Origin: an uncultured Bacteroidales bacterium
Lineage (GTDB): Bacteria; Bacteroidota; Bacteroidia; Bacteroidales; P3
DNA: 64,000 bases
NCBI GenBank assembly: GCA_900318175.1
Contig: ONJQ01000007.1
Location: forward strand, 1 to 64,000
Direction of reading: 5' to 3'
This document shows positions 15,957 to 24,497 of this stretch, piece after piece; position 1 is the first letter of the stretch; the number at the start of each line of letters is the position of its first letter. A program made the position numbers and the translations under genes. The notes beneath the pieces are model-generated. The model was not told the DNA's origin and did no database searches. It saw only the letters and a list, made by a program, of their open reading frames with translations.

Positions 15957-16042
15957 AAATGTGTGAACATGTCAATGTGTGAACGATTGACGTAAGTGCA
16001 AAATGCATAGATGTGTGAACGTATTAATGTGTGAAAGATTGT
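15957..16042 (+). repeat. Intergenic 16-bp repeats with ATGTGTGAA core
   Basis: Four copies of ATGTGTGAA begin at 15959, 15975, 16011 and 16027, so two pairs each with 16-bp spacing. Related sequence in inverted orientation follows the same gene at 17236-17262, and another copy is at 44894. The array lies inside the presumed leader of the glycosyltransferase gene. Confidence 0.7.
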
Positions 16043-16066
16043 CGTCTCAATAAATAAAAAACAGAT

Positions 16067-17206
16067 ATGCGCATAGTCATAATAGGCACAGCCCACCCCT
16101 ACCGCGGGGGTCTGGCTGCTTTCAACCAGCGGCTTGCCGCCCAGTTTCAAAAGGAGGGGCATGAGGTGGAGATGTACACCTTCACCCTCCAATATCCCTC
16201 GTTCCTCTTCCCCGGCAAGACACAATTCACCGATGCCCCTGCCCCCGAGGACTTGAATATAACGCGCCGCATCAACTCCTGCAATCCCTTCAACTGGATT
16301 TCCGTCGGTCGTGAAATCCGCAACAAGAAACCCGATGTGGTGGTATTCGCCTACTGGATGTCGTTCATGGCCCCCTGTTTCGGGACTATTGCACGGCAGA
16401 TTAAGCGCGACAAGACGATACGCTGTGTGGCACTGGTGCACAACATGCTGCCCCACGACCACAAGGCCATAGACCGCTTTCTGCCTTACTATTTCGTCAA
16501 GGCTATGGACGGGTTCACCACCCTGTCCGAAGCTGTGATAGCCGACATCAACCACTTCGACCATGCCGGCAAGCCCAAGACATGGGCTCCCCACCCCATC
16601 TACGACCATTACGGGTCCCTCTTGGACAAGAGCGAGGCACGCCACGCTTTGGGGCTCGACCCCGCTGGACGATATGTGCTCTTTTTCGGATTTATACGCG
16701 ACTACAAGGGGCTCGACCTGCTCATTGATGCCTTTGGCGACCCCCGCTTGCAGGACATGGGAGTGAAGCTGATTGTGGCTGGCGAGTTCTATGGCAATCC
16801 TCAGCCTTACTTGGACCGCATCCGCTCCTTGGACATAAGCGACATCGTGGTGTTGCACAACGACTATATCCCCGACACACAGGTGAACCTCTATTTCGGA
16901 GCAGCCGACATAGTGGCGCAGCCCTACAAGAACGCCACACAGAGCGGCGTGACACAGGTGGCCTTCCACTTTGAGAAGCCCATGCTGGTGACCAACGTGG
17001 GAGGACTGGCAGAGATAGTGCCTGATGGCAAGATTGGTTACGTAGTAGAGCCCAACGCGCAAGCCATCACCGACGCCTTGGTGCATTATTACCAAGAAGA
17101 AAAAGAGCAACCCTTCACCGAAGCCCTGCGGGAAGAGAAGAAGAAATACACTTGGGACCGCATGACAAAAGCCGTGCTGCAAGCATGCGGATGCGAAAAA
17201 AGATGA
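16067..17206 (+). CDS. GT4-type glycosyltransferase
   Basis: A 379-residue GT-B fold protein. The N-terminal domain starts MRIVIIGTAHPYRGGLAAFNQRLA (acceptor side, Gly-rich loop). The C-terminal donor domain has VLFFGFIRDYKGLDLLIDAF, VLHNDYIPD and AADIVAQPYKNATQSGVTQ with the ExxxxxxE-like region altered to QSGVTQVAF, then KPMLVTNVGGLAEIV. The sugar and acceptor are unknown. It is flanked on both sides by short ATGTGTGAA-type repeats and is not in an obvious polysaccharide cluster, since dnaB follows. Confidence 0.85.
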   Translation: MRIVIIGTAHPYRGGLAAFNQRLAAQFQKEGHEVEMYTFTLQYPSFLFPGKTQFTDAPAPEDLNITRRINSCNPFNWISVGREIRNKKPDVVVFAYWMSFMAPCFGTIARQIKRDKTIRCVALVHNMLPHDHKAIDRFLPYYFVKAMDGFTTLSEAVIADINHFDHAGKPKTWAPHPIYDHYGSLLDKSEARHALGLDPAGRYVLFFGFIRDYKGLDLLIDAFGDPRLQDMGVKLIVAGEFYGNPQPYLDRIRSLDISDIVVLHNDYIPDTQVNLYFGAADIVAQPYKNATQSGVTQVAFHFEKPMLVTNVGGLAEIVPDGKIGYVVEPNAQAITDALVHYYQEEKEQPFTEALREEKKKYTWDRMTKAVLQACGCEKR

Positions 17207-17235
17207 ATGAGCTAAAGTGTTAATTGATTCTCGAA

Positions 17236-17262
17236 TTCACACATTTACACATTAACACCATC
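17236..17262 (-). repeat. Inverted copy of the ATGTGTGAA repeat
   Basis: The minus strand reads TTAATGTGTAAATGTGTGAA, the same core as the array before the glycosyltransferase gene, so that gene is bracketed by repeat copies in opposite orientation. Confidence 0.6.
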
Positions 17263-17303
17263 CCTCATTCAATTTTAATTTCACTCATGTCGTTTTTTTT
17301 TCT

Positions 17304-17311
17304 TAACTTTG
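17304..17311 (+). promoter_or_regulatory. -7 box very close to the dnaB start
   Basis: TAACTTTG matches TAnnTTTG only 5 bases upstream of the first ATG (17316). Transcription would begin at or after that ATG, so either translation starts at a later ATG (17325 or 17358) or the message is nearly leaderless. Confidence 0.5.
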
Positions 17312-17315
17312 TAAC

Positions 17316-18884
17316 ATGGAAATAATGTCCAAATCGAACACAAGACGCAAAGATAGAATGTCTTACGAGCAAGTGTTCAGCATCAACGGAGGCAATAGAC
17401 CCCCACAGGCTCCTGAATTGGAGGAGAATGTGCTGGGCGCCTTGATGCTGGATGCCAACGCGCTCAATACTGCCATTGAACTGCTGCATGAGGAGTATTT
17501 CTATAAGCCCGAACATCAAGTGATATTCCGCGCCATCCACAAACTGTTCGAGATGAACCAGCCTGTGGACATGCTGACGGTGACCAACCAACTGCGCCAG
17601 TCGGGCGAGTTGGAGGCTGCCGGCGGAGCCTTCCATATCAGCGAACTGACCAGCCATATTGTCAGCGCAGCGCATATCGAGTACTATGCCCGCGTGCTGA
17701 GCGAGAAGTACATCTCGCGCGAGCTTATCCGCGTCTCGACGGAGACCATCACCAGTGCCTACGACGAGACCACCGATGTGGTGGACCTCCTGGACAAGAC
17801 CGAAGGGCACCTGATGGACATCAACGACAAGAATTTCCGTTCCGACTTCCACCCTGTGGGCGACCTTGTGCTGGCTGCCACTGCCCAGATTGACGAGGCT
17901 TCGAGCAGCGATGGCGGTGTGGCAGGCATCCCTTCTGGGTTCACCGACCTGGACCGTCTTACGGCAGGCTTCCATCCCGGCACACTCATCATCCTTGCCG
18001 CCCGTCCTGCCATGGGTAAGACGGCTTTCGCCCTCTCTATGGCCCGCAATATGGCCATAGACCACAAGAAGCCCGTGGCCTTCTTCTCCCTCGAAATGAC
18101 GGGTGTCGAGCTGGCCATGCGCCTTATCTCCGGCGAGGCTCAGATTCCTGGCGACAAGCTGAAGAAAGGCGAGCTGCAACCCTTTGAACGGACGCAACTG
18201 CAAGTGCGCACCCAAGCCTTGAACGACGCCAAGCTCTTTATTGACGACACGCCACAGCTGACCATCTACGAGCTGCGTGCCAAATGCCGCCGCCTGAAAC
18301 AGCACCACGACATTCAGATGGTCTTTATTGACTACCTGCAACTGATGAGCGCTGGCAGCGACATGTTGTCCCGCACCGGCAACCGCGAACAGGAAATCAG
18401 CACCATCAGCCGCCAGCTGAAAGCCCTCTCCAAGGAGTTGGACATCCCCGTGCTGGCCATGTCTCAGCTGAGCCGTGCTGTGGAGACACGTGGCGGCACC
18501 AAGGAACCCATGCTGAGCGACCTGCGTGAGTCCGGCGCTATCGAGCAGGACGCCGACATCGTCATGTTCATCTATCGTCCAGAATACTATGGCATCATGG
18601 AGGACGACAAAGGCTCCACCGTGGGCATGGCGGACATCATCCTGGCCAAGCACCGTAGTGGCAGTGTGGGCCGTGCAAGGCTCCGTTTCCAAGGCAAGTT
18701 TGCCCGCTTTGAGAACCCCGAGTTCCTCACCAATGAGCAGATTGCCAACAGTGCCTTGCCTCAGAACACAAGTTTCGACTCCAACGGGGCTCCCACCATC
18801 CTCATCGACTCCAAAATCAACAAAAAGAATGATGGCCCCGACTTCGCCTCAGGCCTCCCTGTCGACGAAGATGCCCCATTCTAA
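17316..18884 (+). CDS. dnaB: Replicative DNA helicase DnaB
   Basis: A 522-residue hexameric 5'-3' helicase that unwinds DNA at the replication fork. The N-terminal domain starts near PQAPELEENVLGALMLDANAL. The RecA-like domain has Walker A in AARPAMGKTAFALSMA (about 228-243), Walker B in MVFIDYLQLM, and the C-terminal DLRESGAIEQDADIVMF block. No intein is present. Possible starts are ATG 17316, 17325 and 17358; the third (MSYEQVF) would remove only a basic leader. The C-terminal tail is short and acidic. Confidence 0.96.
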   Translation: MEIMSKSNTRRKDRMSYEQVFSINGGNRPPQAPELEENVLGALMLDANALNTAIELLHEEYFYKPEHQVIFRAIHKLFEMNQPVDMLTVTNQLRQSGELEAAGGAFHISELTSHIVSAAHIEYYARVLSEKYISRELIRVSTETITSAYDETTDVVDLLDKTEGHLMDINDKNFRSDFHPVGDLVLAATAQIDEASSSDGGVAGIPSGFTDLDRLTAGFHPGTLIILAARPAMGKTAFALSMARNMAIDHKKPVAFFSLEMTGVELAMRLISGEAQIPGDKLKKGELQPFERTQLQVRTQALNDAKLFIDDTPQLTIYELRAKCRRLKQHHDIQMVFIDYLQLMSAGSDMLSRTGNREQEISTISRQLKALSKELDIPVLAMSQLSRAVETRGGTKEPMLSDLRESGAIEQDADIVMFIYRPEYYGIMEDDKGSTVGMADIILAKHRSGSVGRARLRFQGKFARFENPEFLTNEQIANSALPQNTSFDSNGAPTILIDSKINKKNDGPDFASGLPVDEDAPF

Positions 18885-18918
18885 TCCCCTCGAATAATAA
18901 TCATTAAAAATAGTCACA

Positions 18919-19974
18919 ATGGAAAACATCGAAAATCTGACCAAACAAGATCTCTTGAAAGAGACCATCAAACACATCGACATCAAGAAGTACGACTCCA
19001 CCGAACTCATTGACGCCATGCGCAACATGTCGTTCACGAGCCGCGACACTGCCCGTGCCGCCGATATTCTCACCATGATGTGCAAAGAGAAAGACTGCAC
19101 CAACATTCTCACCATCGCTGGTTCCACCAGCGCTGCCGGCTGCATGCAGGTGTATGTAGACATGGTACGCAACAAGATGATTGACGTGGTTGTCTCCACC
19201 GGTGCCTCCATCATCGACATGGACCTCTTCGAGGCCCTGGGCTTCAAGCACTACGTCGGCACCAAAGAGAACGTCATCCCCGACACCAAGCTCCGCGAGC
19301 TCTACATCGACCGCATCTACGACACCTTCATCGACGAAGAGGAACTGCAGGCTTGCGACAACGCCACCTACGAGCTTGCCAACATGCTGGAGGCCCGTCC
19401 TTACAGCTCGCGCGAGTTCATCTACGAGCTTGGCAAATGGCTCCACAATGGCCGCAGCGTGAAGAAGGACAGCCTCATCCAGACCTGCTACGAGTGCGGC
19501 GTGCCTATCTTCTGCCCCGCTTTCAGCGACTGCTCCGCCGGCTTTGGTATCGGCAAGCACCAGTGGGAACGTGCTCAGAAAGGCGAGAAATACCTCAGCA
19601 TCGACTCCGTGTGCGACTTCGTCGAGCTCACCAAAATCAAGATGGCTTGCCCGGAGAGCGGCCTCTTCATGGTTGGTGGCGGCACCCCCAAGAACTTTGC
19701 TCAAGACACGGTGGTCTGCGCCGAGATCCTCGGCCACGAGGTCCCCATGCACAAGTATGCCATTCAAATCACTGTGGCCGACGTCCGCGACGGCGCTTGC
19801 AGCTCTTCCACCCTTCTGGAGGCTGGCAGCTGGGGCAAGGTGAGCGAGGAACTGCAGCAGATGGTCTATGCCGAAGGCACCACTGTCATCCCCGCCATCG
19901 TCTCCTATGCCTACCACAACGGCTGCTGGAAAGACCGCGAGTATAAGAACTGGCAGAAACTGCTCGAAAAATAA
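18919..19974 (+). CDS. Deoxyhypusine-synthase-like protein
   Basis: A 351-residue protein of the DHS family (PF01916), which in eukaryotes moves the aminobutyl group of spermidine to eIF5A. Bacteria lack that target, and bacterial members act in polyamine metabolism or are uncharacterised. The NAD-binding segments TIAGSTSAAG and VVVSTGASIIDMDLFEALG are present. The lysine of the SWGK motif (residue 307, in EAGSWGKVSEE) aligns with the Lys that forms the enzyme intermediate in human DHS, so aminobutyl transfer is chemically possible. The gene follows dnaB by 34 bp. aguA and aguB lie 6-8 kb away. Confidence 0.85.
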   Translation: MENIENLTKQDLLKETIKHIDIKKYDSTELIDAMRNMSFTSRDTARAADILTMMCKEKDCTNILTIAGSTSAAGCMQVYVDMVRNKMIDVVVSTGASIIDMDLFEALGFKHYVGTKENVIPDTKLRELYIDRIYDTFIDEEELQACDNATYELANMLEARPYSSREFIYELGKWLHNGRSVKKDSLIQTCYECGVPIFCPAFSDCSAGFGIGKHQWERAQKGEKYLSIDSVCDFVELTKIKMACPESGLFMVGGGTPKNFAQDTVVCAEILGHEVPMHKYAIQITVADVRDGACSSSTLLEAGSWGKVSEELQQMVYAEGTTVIPAIVSYAYHNGCWKDREYKNWQKLLEK

Positions 19975-20021
19975 TAGCCCTTTTCGCTCTTCCTTATGCC
20001 CGGAAAGGCAAGGCTTACCCC

Positions 20022-20057
20022 ATCACCGCACCATGCCTAAACGGCGTGTGCGGTGAT
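20022..20057. repeat. Inverted repeat after the DHS-like gene
   Basis: ATCACCGCAC (20022-20031) pairs with GTGCGGTGAT (20048-20057) around a 16-base loop. No T-tract follows; it may stabilise the 3' end of the DHS-like message. Confidence 0.5.
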
Positions 20058-20133
20058 GAGCAAAGCCCATTAACAAGGCTTCCCCATAGGGAGGCCACAA
20101 TAACAAACAATAATAGATTATACTTTTCAATCT

Positions 20134-21417
20134 ATGGAAGAAAGTATCCGCAAGCAGCTGAATGCACTGCTCCACCAGGAGGTAGTCCTGGCCACTGGTT
20201 GCACCGAGCCGGGAGCTGTGGCTCTCTGCGTGAGCAAGGCGTGTGAAACCCTGGGCCGCGAGCCTGAACACATAGAGCTCCGCCTCAGTAAGAACGTATT
20301 CAAAAATGCCATGGGCGTGGGCATTCCCGGCACCGGCATGATTGGCCTACCCATCGCGGTGGCACTGGCCGTGGTGGCGGGCGACTCTTCCCGCGGCCTC
20401 GAAGTGCTCACTCTCCCCGCCCAGCAGGTGGAGAAAGCCAAGGCATGGCTTGCCAACAACGCTTCGCGGATAAATATCGGTGTGAAGGACCCCTGCGACA
20501 AACTTTACATCGAGTGTGTCTGCACAGCAGGAGACGATAGCGCCACCGCCATCATCAGCCGCCGCCACACCCACTTCGTCCTCATTGTCCGCAATGGCCA
20601 AGTGCTTTATGACGGCACCGCCACCTCCCCCAACAGCGACACCACCGAGGAGGAAAACTGCTCCGACGGCCTCTGCCTCTCCGCCCGCATGGTCTACGAC
20701 TATGCCACAACAGCTCCCATCGAGGAGCTCGAATTCATCAAGGAGACCGTCAAATACAACGACGCGGCAGCCACCGAAGGCCTGAAGGGTTATGGTCTGA
20801 ATACCGGCAGAATCCTTATGGAAAATGCCGCTGGCGACATCGTGCATACCGTCGTTGCCCGCACCGTGGCCGCCTCCGATGCCCGCATGGATGGCTGCAC
20901 CCTCTCCGTCTACAGCAACAGTGGCAGCGGCAACCAGGGCATAGCCTGCACCCTCCCCGTCTACAACTATGGCAAAGCCAAGGGCTGCACCGACGAGCAG
21001 ATAACCCGCGCCCTTGTGCTCAATCACCTCATGTCCATCTACATCAAGCGCGGCATTGGTCGCCTCAGCGCCCTTTGCGGCATTGTCAATGCCAGCATCG
21101 GCGTGGCCTGTGGAATTGTCTTCCTCCACGGCGGCACCTTTGAGCAGATGTGCTTCGCCATCAAGAACATGATCAACACCATCGCCGGCATGGTCTGCGA
21201 CGGCGCCAAGCCCAGCTGCGCCCTCAAGATGAGCACCGGCCTCTACAGCGCCTTCGTCAGTGCCGAGTTGGCATACCACGACTGCGTTGTCGACGCCACC
21301 GACGGCCTCAGTGAGAGCGATGTCGACTGCTCCATCCGCAACCTTGGCCGCCTTGGCCACGACGGCATGGACCAGGTCGACGACACCGTCCTCGACATCA
21401 TGACGCACAAACAATAA
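20134..21417 (+). CDS. L-cysteine desulfidase-like protein (CyuA/UPF0597 family)
   Basis: A 427-residue protein of the serine dehydratase alpha-like family. It starts with the conserved LHQEVVLATGCTEPGAVALCVSKA. Other blocks are GVGIPGTGMIGLPIAVAL, SGSGNQGIACTLPVY, and KRGIGRLSALCGIVNASIGVACGI followed by MVCDGAKPSCALKMSTG, with the Cys residues expected to hold a [4Fe-4S] cluster as in CyuA. The likely reaction is cysteine to pyruvate, ammonia and sulfide, although substrate range varies in the family. The gene stands alone. Confidence 0.85.
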   Translation: MEESIRKQLNALLHQEVVLATGCTEPGAVALCVSKACETLGREPEHIELRLSKNVFKNAMGVGIPGTGMIGLPIAVALAVVAGDSSRGLEVLTLPAQQVEKAKAWLANNASRINIGVKDPCDKLYIECVCTAGDDSATAIISRRHTHFVLIVRNGQVLYDGTATSPNSDTTEEENCSDGLCLSARMVYDYATTAPIEELEFIKETVKYNDAAATEGLKGYGLNTGRILMENAAGDIVHTVVARTVAASDARMDGCTLSVYSNSGSGNQGIACTLPVYNYGKAKGCTDEQITRALVLNHLMSIYIKRGIGRLSALCGIVNASIGVACGIVFLHGGTFEQMCFAIKNMINTIAGMVCDGAKPSCALKMSTGLYSAFVSAELAYHDCVVDATDGLSESDVDCSIRNLGRLGHDGMDQVDDTVLDIMTHKQ

Positions 21418-21587
21418 TCAGCATCCTCGGGGAAAAGACAACAAGTATCCTGCCCAACCACATGGCATCACTTACCCACTGATAATTAACCACAATCCGC
21501 TCTATACACCAACTCCCGATGTCCACTGTAACAACAACTTGTTAATAACTTTCCCCCGACAGCCCATGCTCATTCAAAATTAATTCA

Positions 21588-21595
21588 TACTTTTG
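21588..21595 (+). promoter_or_regulatory. -7 box for the PUR protein-parAB run
   Basis: TACTTTTG matches TAnnTTTG, 27 bases before the ATG at 21623. No TTG at the ideal -33 position. Confidence 0.55.
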
Positions 21596-21622
21596 CATTC
21601 GGAATTTATAACGTATTACAAC

Positions 21623-21994
21623 ATGGAACACAGAAAAGAAGAATTGTATTCGCAAGCCATTCCAGCGGGAAAACGCCGCTATTTTTTCGACGTGAAGGAA
21701 ACACGTGGAGGTGACAAATTCATTACCATTGCTGAAAGCCGTCGCATTTTCGACAATAATACTGGTGAATTCTACATCGACAAGAACAAATTATTCCTCT
21801 ACAAAGAGGACTTCGAGAAGTTCAGAAAAGGCCTTGCCAACGCCATCTCCTTCATCGAGACCGGTATCGAACCCGAACCCGTGGTGCCCGAAAGCGAGTT
21901 CCGTTCCGACGACGAGAACGGCAACGGTGGCTACTTTGACAAGGAGGAGGAGAAATCATCCTACACCATTGACGACATGGACTTCAAATATTGA
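21623..21994 (+). CDS. PUR-alpha-like nucleic acid-binding protein (DUF3276)
   Basis: A 123-residue protein. The segment KEELYSQAIPAGKRRYFFDVKETRGGDKFITIAESRR followed by YIDKNKLFLYKEDFEKFRKGLANAI is the single PUR repeat of DUF3276, a family almost confined to Bacteroidetes and some spirochaetes. Members bind single-stranded DNA or RNA in vitro; the cellular role is not settled. The acidic C-terminal tail is typical. I chose ATG 21623; an in-frame TTG at 21593 lies inside the promoter box. parA begins 8 bases after the stop. Confidence 0.85.
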   Translation: MEHRKEELYSQAIPAGKRRYFFDVKETRGGDKFITIAESRRIFDNNTGEFYIDKNKLFLYKEDFEKFRKGLANAISFIETGIEPEPVVPESEFRSDDENGNGGYFDKEEEKSSYTIDDMDFKY

Positions 21995-22002
21995 TTCCAG
22001 GC

Positions 22003-22788
22003 ATGGGTAAAGTCATCTCTGTCGCCAATCAGAAAGGCGGAGTGGGCAAAACCACTACCGCTGTCAACCTCAGTGCCGCCCTGGCGGTGATGGAGTACAA
22101 GGTGCTGCTTGTCGACGCTGACCCGCAAGCCAACGCCTCCTCCGGACTGGGCATCAACACGGACGAGTTGGAGAAGAGTGCCTACGAATGCTTCCTTGGA
22201 CAAGCCGACATCAACGACTGCTTGGTGCAGACCGACACTCCCAACCTCACCGTCCTCCCCACCCGCATCGACCTTGTGGGAGCCGAAGTGGAACTGGTCA
22301 ACGAGAAGAACCGCGAGTACTACATCAAGCGCGCCCTCGACCCCGTCAAGGACCTCTACGACTTCATCATCATCGACTGCAGCCCCTCTCTGGGTCTCAT
22401 CACCGTCAATGCCCTTACGGCCTCCGACTCCGTCATCATCCCCATCCAGAGCGAGTATTTCGCCCTCGAAGGCTTAGGCAAGCTCCTCAACACCGTCCGC
22501 ATCGTGCAGACTCGCCTCAACCCGCAGCTCACCATCGAAGGGCTTCTCATCACCATGTACGACTCGCGCCTGCGTCTTGCCCGTCAGGTGGTTGAGGATG
22601 TCCGCGCCCATTTCAAGCGTCTGGTTTTCGACACCCTCATCTATCGCAACACCAAGCTTGCCGAGGCCCCCAGCTACGGCAAATCCGTCATCATGTACGA
22701 TGCCACCTGCGCCGGTGCGGTCAACTACCTCAACCTCGCCACGGAGTTGCTGAAGCGCAACAAGATGAAAGTCCTCCAGCAAGGCTGA
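22003..22788 (+). CDS. parA: Chromosome partitioning ATPase ParA (Soj)
   Basis: A 261-residue deviant Walker-type ATPase that positions chromosome origins with ParB. The start MGKVISVANQKGGVGKTTTAVNLS carries the deviant Walker A. Walker A' (VLLVDADPQANASSGLGI) and FIIIDCSPSLGLITVNAL follow. The start at ATG 22003 places the Walker motif at the usual distance; an upstream in-frame TTG (21991) would overlap the previous stop region. It is the first of the parA-parB pair, of the chromosomal type. Confidence 0.95.
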   Translation: MGKVISVANQKGGVGKTTTAVNLSAALAVMEYKVLLVDADPQANASSGLGINTDELEKSAYECFLGQADINDCLVQTDTPNLTVLPTRIDLVGAEVELVNEKNREYYIKRALDPVKDLYDFIIIDCSPSLGLITVNALTASDSVIIPIQSEYFALEGLGKLLNTVRIVQTRLNPQLTIEGLLITMYDSRLRLARQVVEDVRAHFKRLVFDTLIYRNTKLAEAPSYGKSVIMYDATCAGAVNYLNLATELLKRNKMKVLQQG

Positions 22789-22960
22789 CGTACCCCGTCG
22801 GCAACCGCCCATCGACTGTCTGGCCCAACATGCAGCAGCCTTAGGCCCCTGTCCGTCGGTCAATATTCCACCGCCTGTTGCTGCCGGTTCTTTCATGTAG
22901 GCAAACAAAAACAAAGTATAACTAACACTATACACAACACACTAAAGCACTAAACACACA

Positions 22961-23848
22961 ATGGCAAGTAAGAAACCCCTTATCCCCGGTCGTGGACTGG
23001 ATGCCATCCTCGGCAACATTGATGTCGACAGTATTAATGGCACCGCCTCCGATGTCACTGCCGCCATCAGCATGGTGCCCATCAGCGACATCGAAGCCAA
23101 CCCCTTCCAGCCTCGCAAAGAGTTCGACGACACCGCGCTCGAAGAGCTTGCCCAGTCCATCCGCGAACAAGGCATCATCACTCCCATTACCGTGAGGCGA
23201 ATGCCCAACGGCAAATACCAGCTCATTGCTGGCGAACGCCGTTTCCGTGCCTCCCAACTCGCCGGCCTCTCCGAGCTTCCCGCCTACATCCGTGTGGCCA
23301 CCGACGGCCAAATGATGGAAATGGCACTGGTGGAAAACATACAGCGCGAAAACCTCAACGCCATGGAGATAGCCCTCTCCTACAACGCCCTTATAGAGGA
23401 GTGCCAGCTCACCCACGAGCAACTCAGCCAGCGTGTCGGCAAAGACCGCTCCACCATCACCAACTACCTCCGTCTCCTCAACCTCCCCGCCGAGACCCAG
23501 CTCGCGCTCAGCACAGGCCAGATAAGCATGGCCCATGCCCGCGCCCTCATTAATGTCGACGACCCCGAACGACACCTCGCTATACTCCACGACATCGTGA
23601 ACCGCCACCTCTCCGTCCATCAGACCGAGCAGCTTGTCAAGGCCAACAAACAACCCGCCAAGCCCTCCGTCACCGCCAAACCCGAACTCCCCACCACCCA
23701 CAGCGCCGCCCAGTCCCAACTGCGCCAAACCCTCCAGTCCGATGTCGAAATCAAACGCTCACGCCGTGGCAAAGGCACTCTCACCATCCATTTCAACAAC
23801 GACGAGGACTTCGACCGTATCATGAAACTCCTCGACCCCCATGTCTGA
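22961..23848 (+). CDS. parB: Chromosome partitioning protein ParB
   Basis: A 295-residue protein with the conserved start KKPLIPGRGLDAILG. The ParB/Srx CTPase domain shows ANPFQPRKEF and the box II motif LIAGERRFRAS. A helix-turn-helix follows (LTHEQLSQRVGKDRSTITNYLRLLNLP), then a C-terminal dimerisation helix. A 172-bp gap without evident features separates it from parA, and it overlaps the next gene by 8 bases. I did not find an exact TGTTTCACGTGAAACA-type parS in the window. Confidence 0.95.
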   Translation: MASKKPLIPGRGLDAILGNIDVDSINGTASDVTAAISMVPISDIEANPFQPRKEFDDTALEELAQSIREQGIITPITVRRMPNGKYQLIAGERRFRASQLAGLSELPAYIRVATDGQMMEMALVENIQRENLNAMEIALSYNALIEECQLTHEQLSQRVGKDRSTITNYLRLLNLPAETQLALSTGQISMAHARALINVDDPERHLAILHDIVNRHLSVHQTEQLVKANKQPAKPSVTAKPELPTTHSAAQSQLRQTLQSDVEIKRSRRGKGTLTIHFNNDEDFDRIMKLLDPHV

Positions 23849-24461
23849 ACCCCTGTGCGATAACACTGCCCTTCCCGTCGCCTTGCGGCGCACCCCGCGG
23901 CTCGTTCGCGGTGTGGTGCTTTTTCTTGTCCTTGTGGTGTTGGCCCCTTCGCTCCGCGCCCAGCAAATCATCGCCGAGCCGCAAGTGGTCCAAACCTCCA
24001 TCCAACCCAAGCCCCACAATCCCACCAAAGCCCTTTTGCTCTCACTCGTGCCCGGTGCCGGACAGATATACAACGGCCAGGCATGGAAAATACCCATCAT
24101 CTATGGCGCATTGGGCGGCGTGGGCTACTTCGTCTACACTAACTATACCAACATGATGGCCTTCAAAAACGAATACCTCCACCGAGTGAACGGAGGCACT
24201 CCCCAAATGGAAGGCTACACCACCTACCCCAACTCCAGCATCTACAATCTTTACCAGTCTAACAATAAAAACTTCCAACTCTTCGTTATCATTTCAGCAG
24301 CTGTCTATGGGCTCAACCTTATCGATGCCTACGTCTTCGGCCACTTGTACGACTTCCAAGTCAACGACGACCTCTCCCTCCGCCTCTCCCCCTCCCTGGC
24401 CCCTGACCTTCGCAATCCCTACGGGCTCTCCCCTGCCCTGCAGCTCACCTTCAATTTCTGA
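23841..24461 (+). CDS. DUF5683 membrane protein
   Basis: A 206-residue protein starting inside the parB 3' end (8-bp overlap), which suggests translational coupling. It has a hydrophobic N-terminal segment ending in LRAQ, probably a signal peptide, then NPTKALLLSLVPGAGQIYNGQAWKIPIIYGALGGVGYF, the core of DUF5683, and a second hydrophobic stretch QLFVIISAAVYGLNLIDAYVFGHL. The parA-parB-DUF5683 order is common in Bacteroidetes. The function is unknown. Confidence 0.85.
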   Translation: MSEPLCDNTALPVALRRTPRLVRGVVLFLVLVVLAPSLRAQQIIAEPQVVQTSIQPKPHNPTKALLLSLVPGAGQIYNGQAWKIPIIYGALGGVGYFVYTNYTNMMAFKNEYLHRVNGGTPQMEGYTTYPNSSIYNLYQSNNKNFQLFVIISAAVYGLNLIDAYVFGHLYDFQVNDDLSLRLSPSLAPDLRNPYGLSPALQLTFNF

Positions 24462-24497
24462 AAATAATCATCAACAAACGACAAAATATCCCTATCC

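Noticed and set aside
21991..23848. parS or chromosome origin beside parAB
   Set aside because: No TGTTTCACGTGAAACA-like palindrome, DnaA-box cluster or dnaA gene was found in the window.
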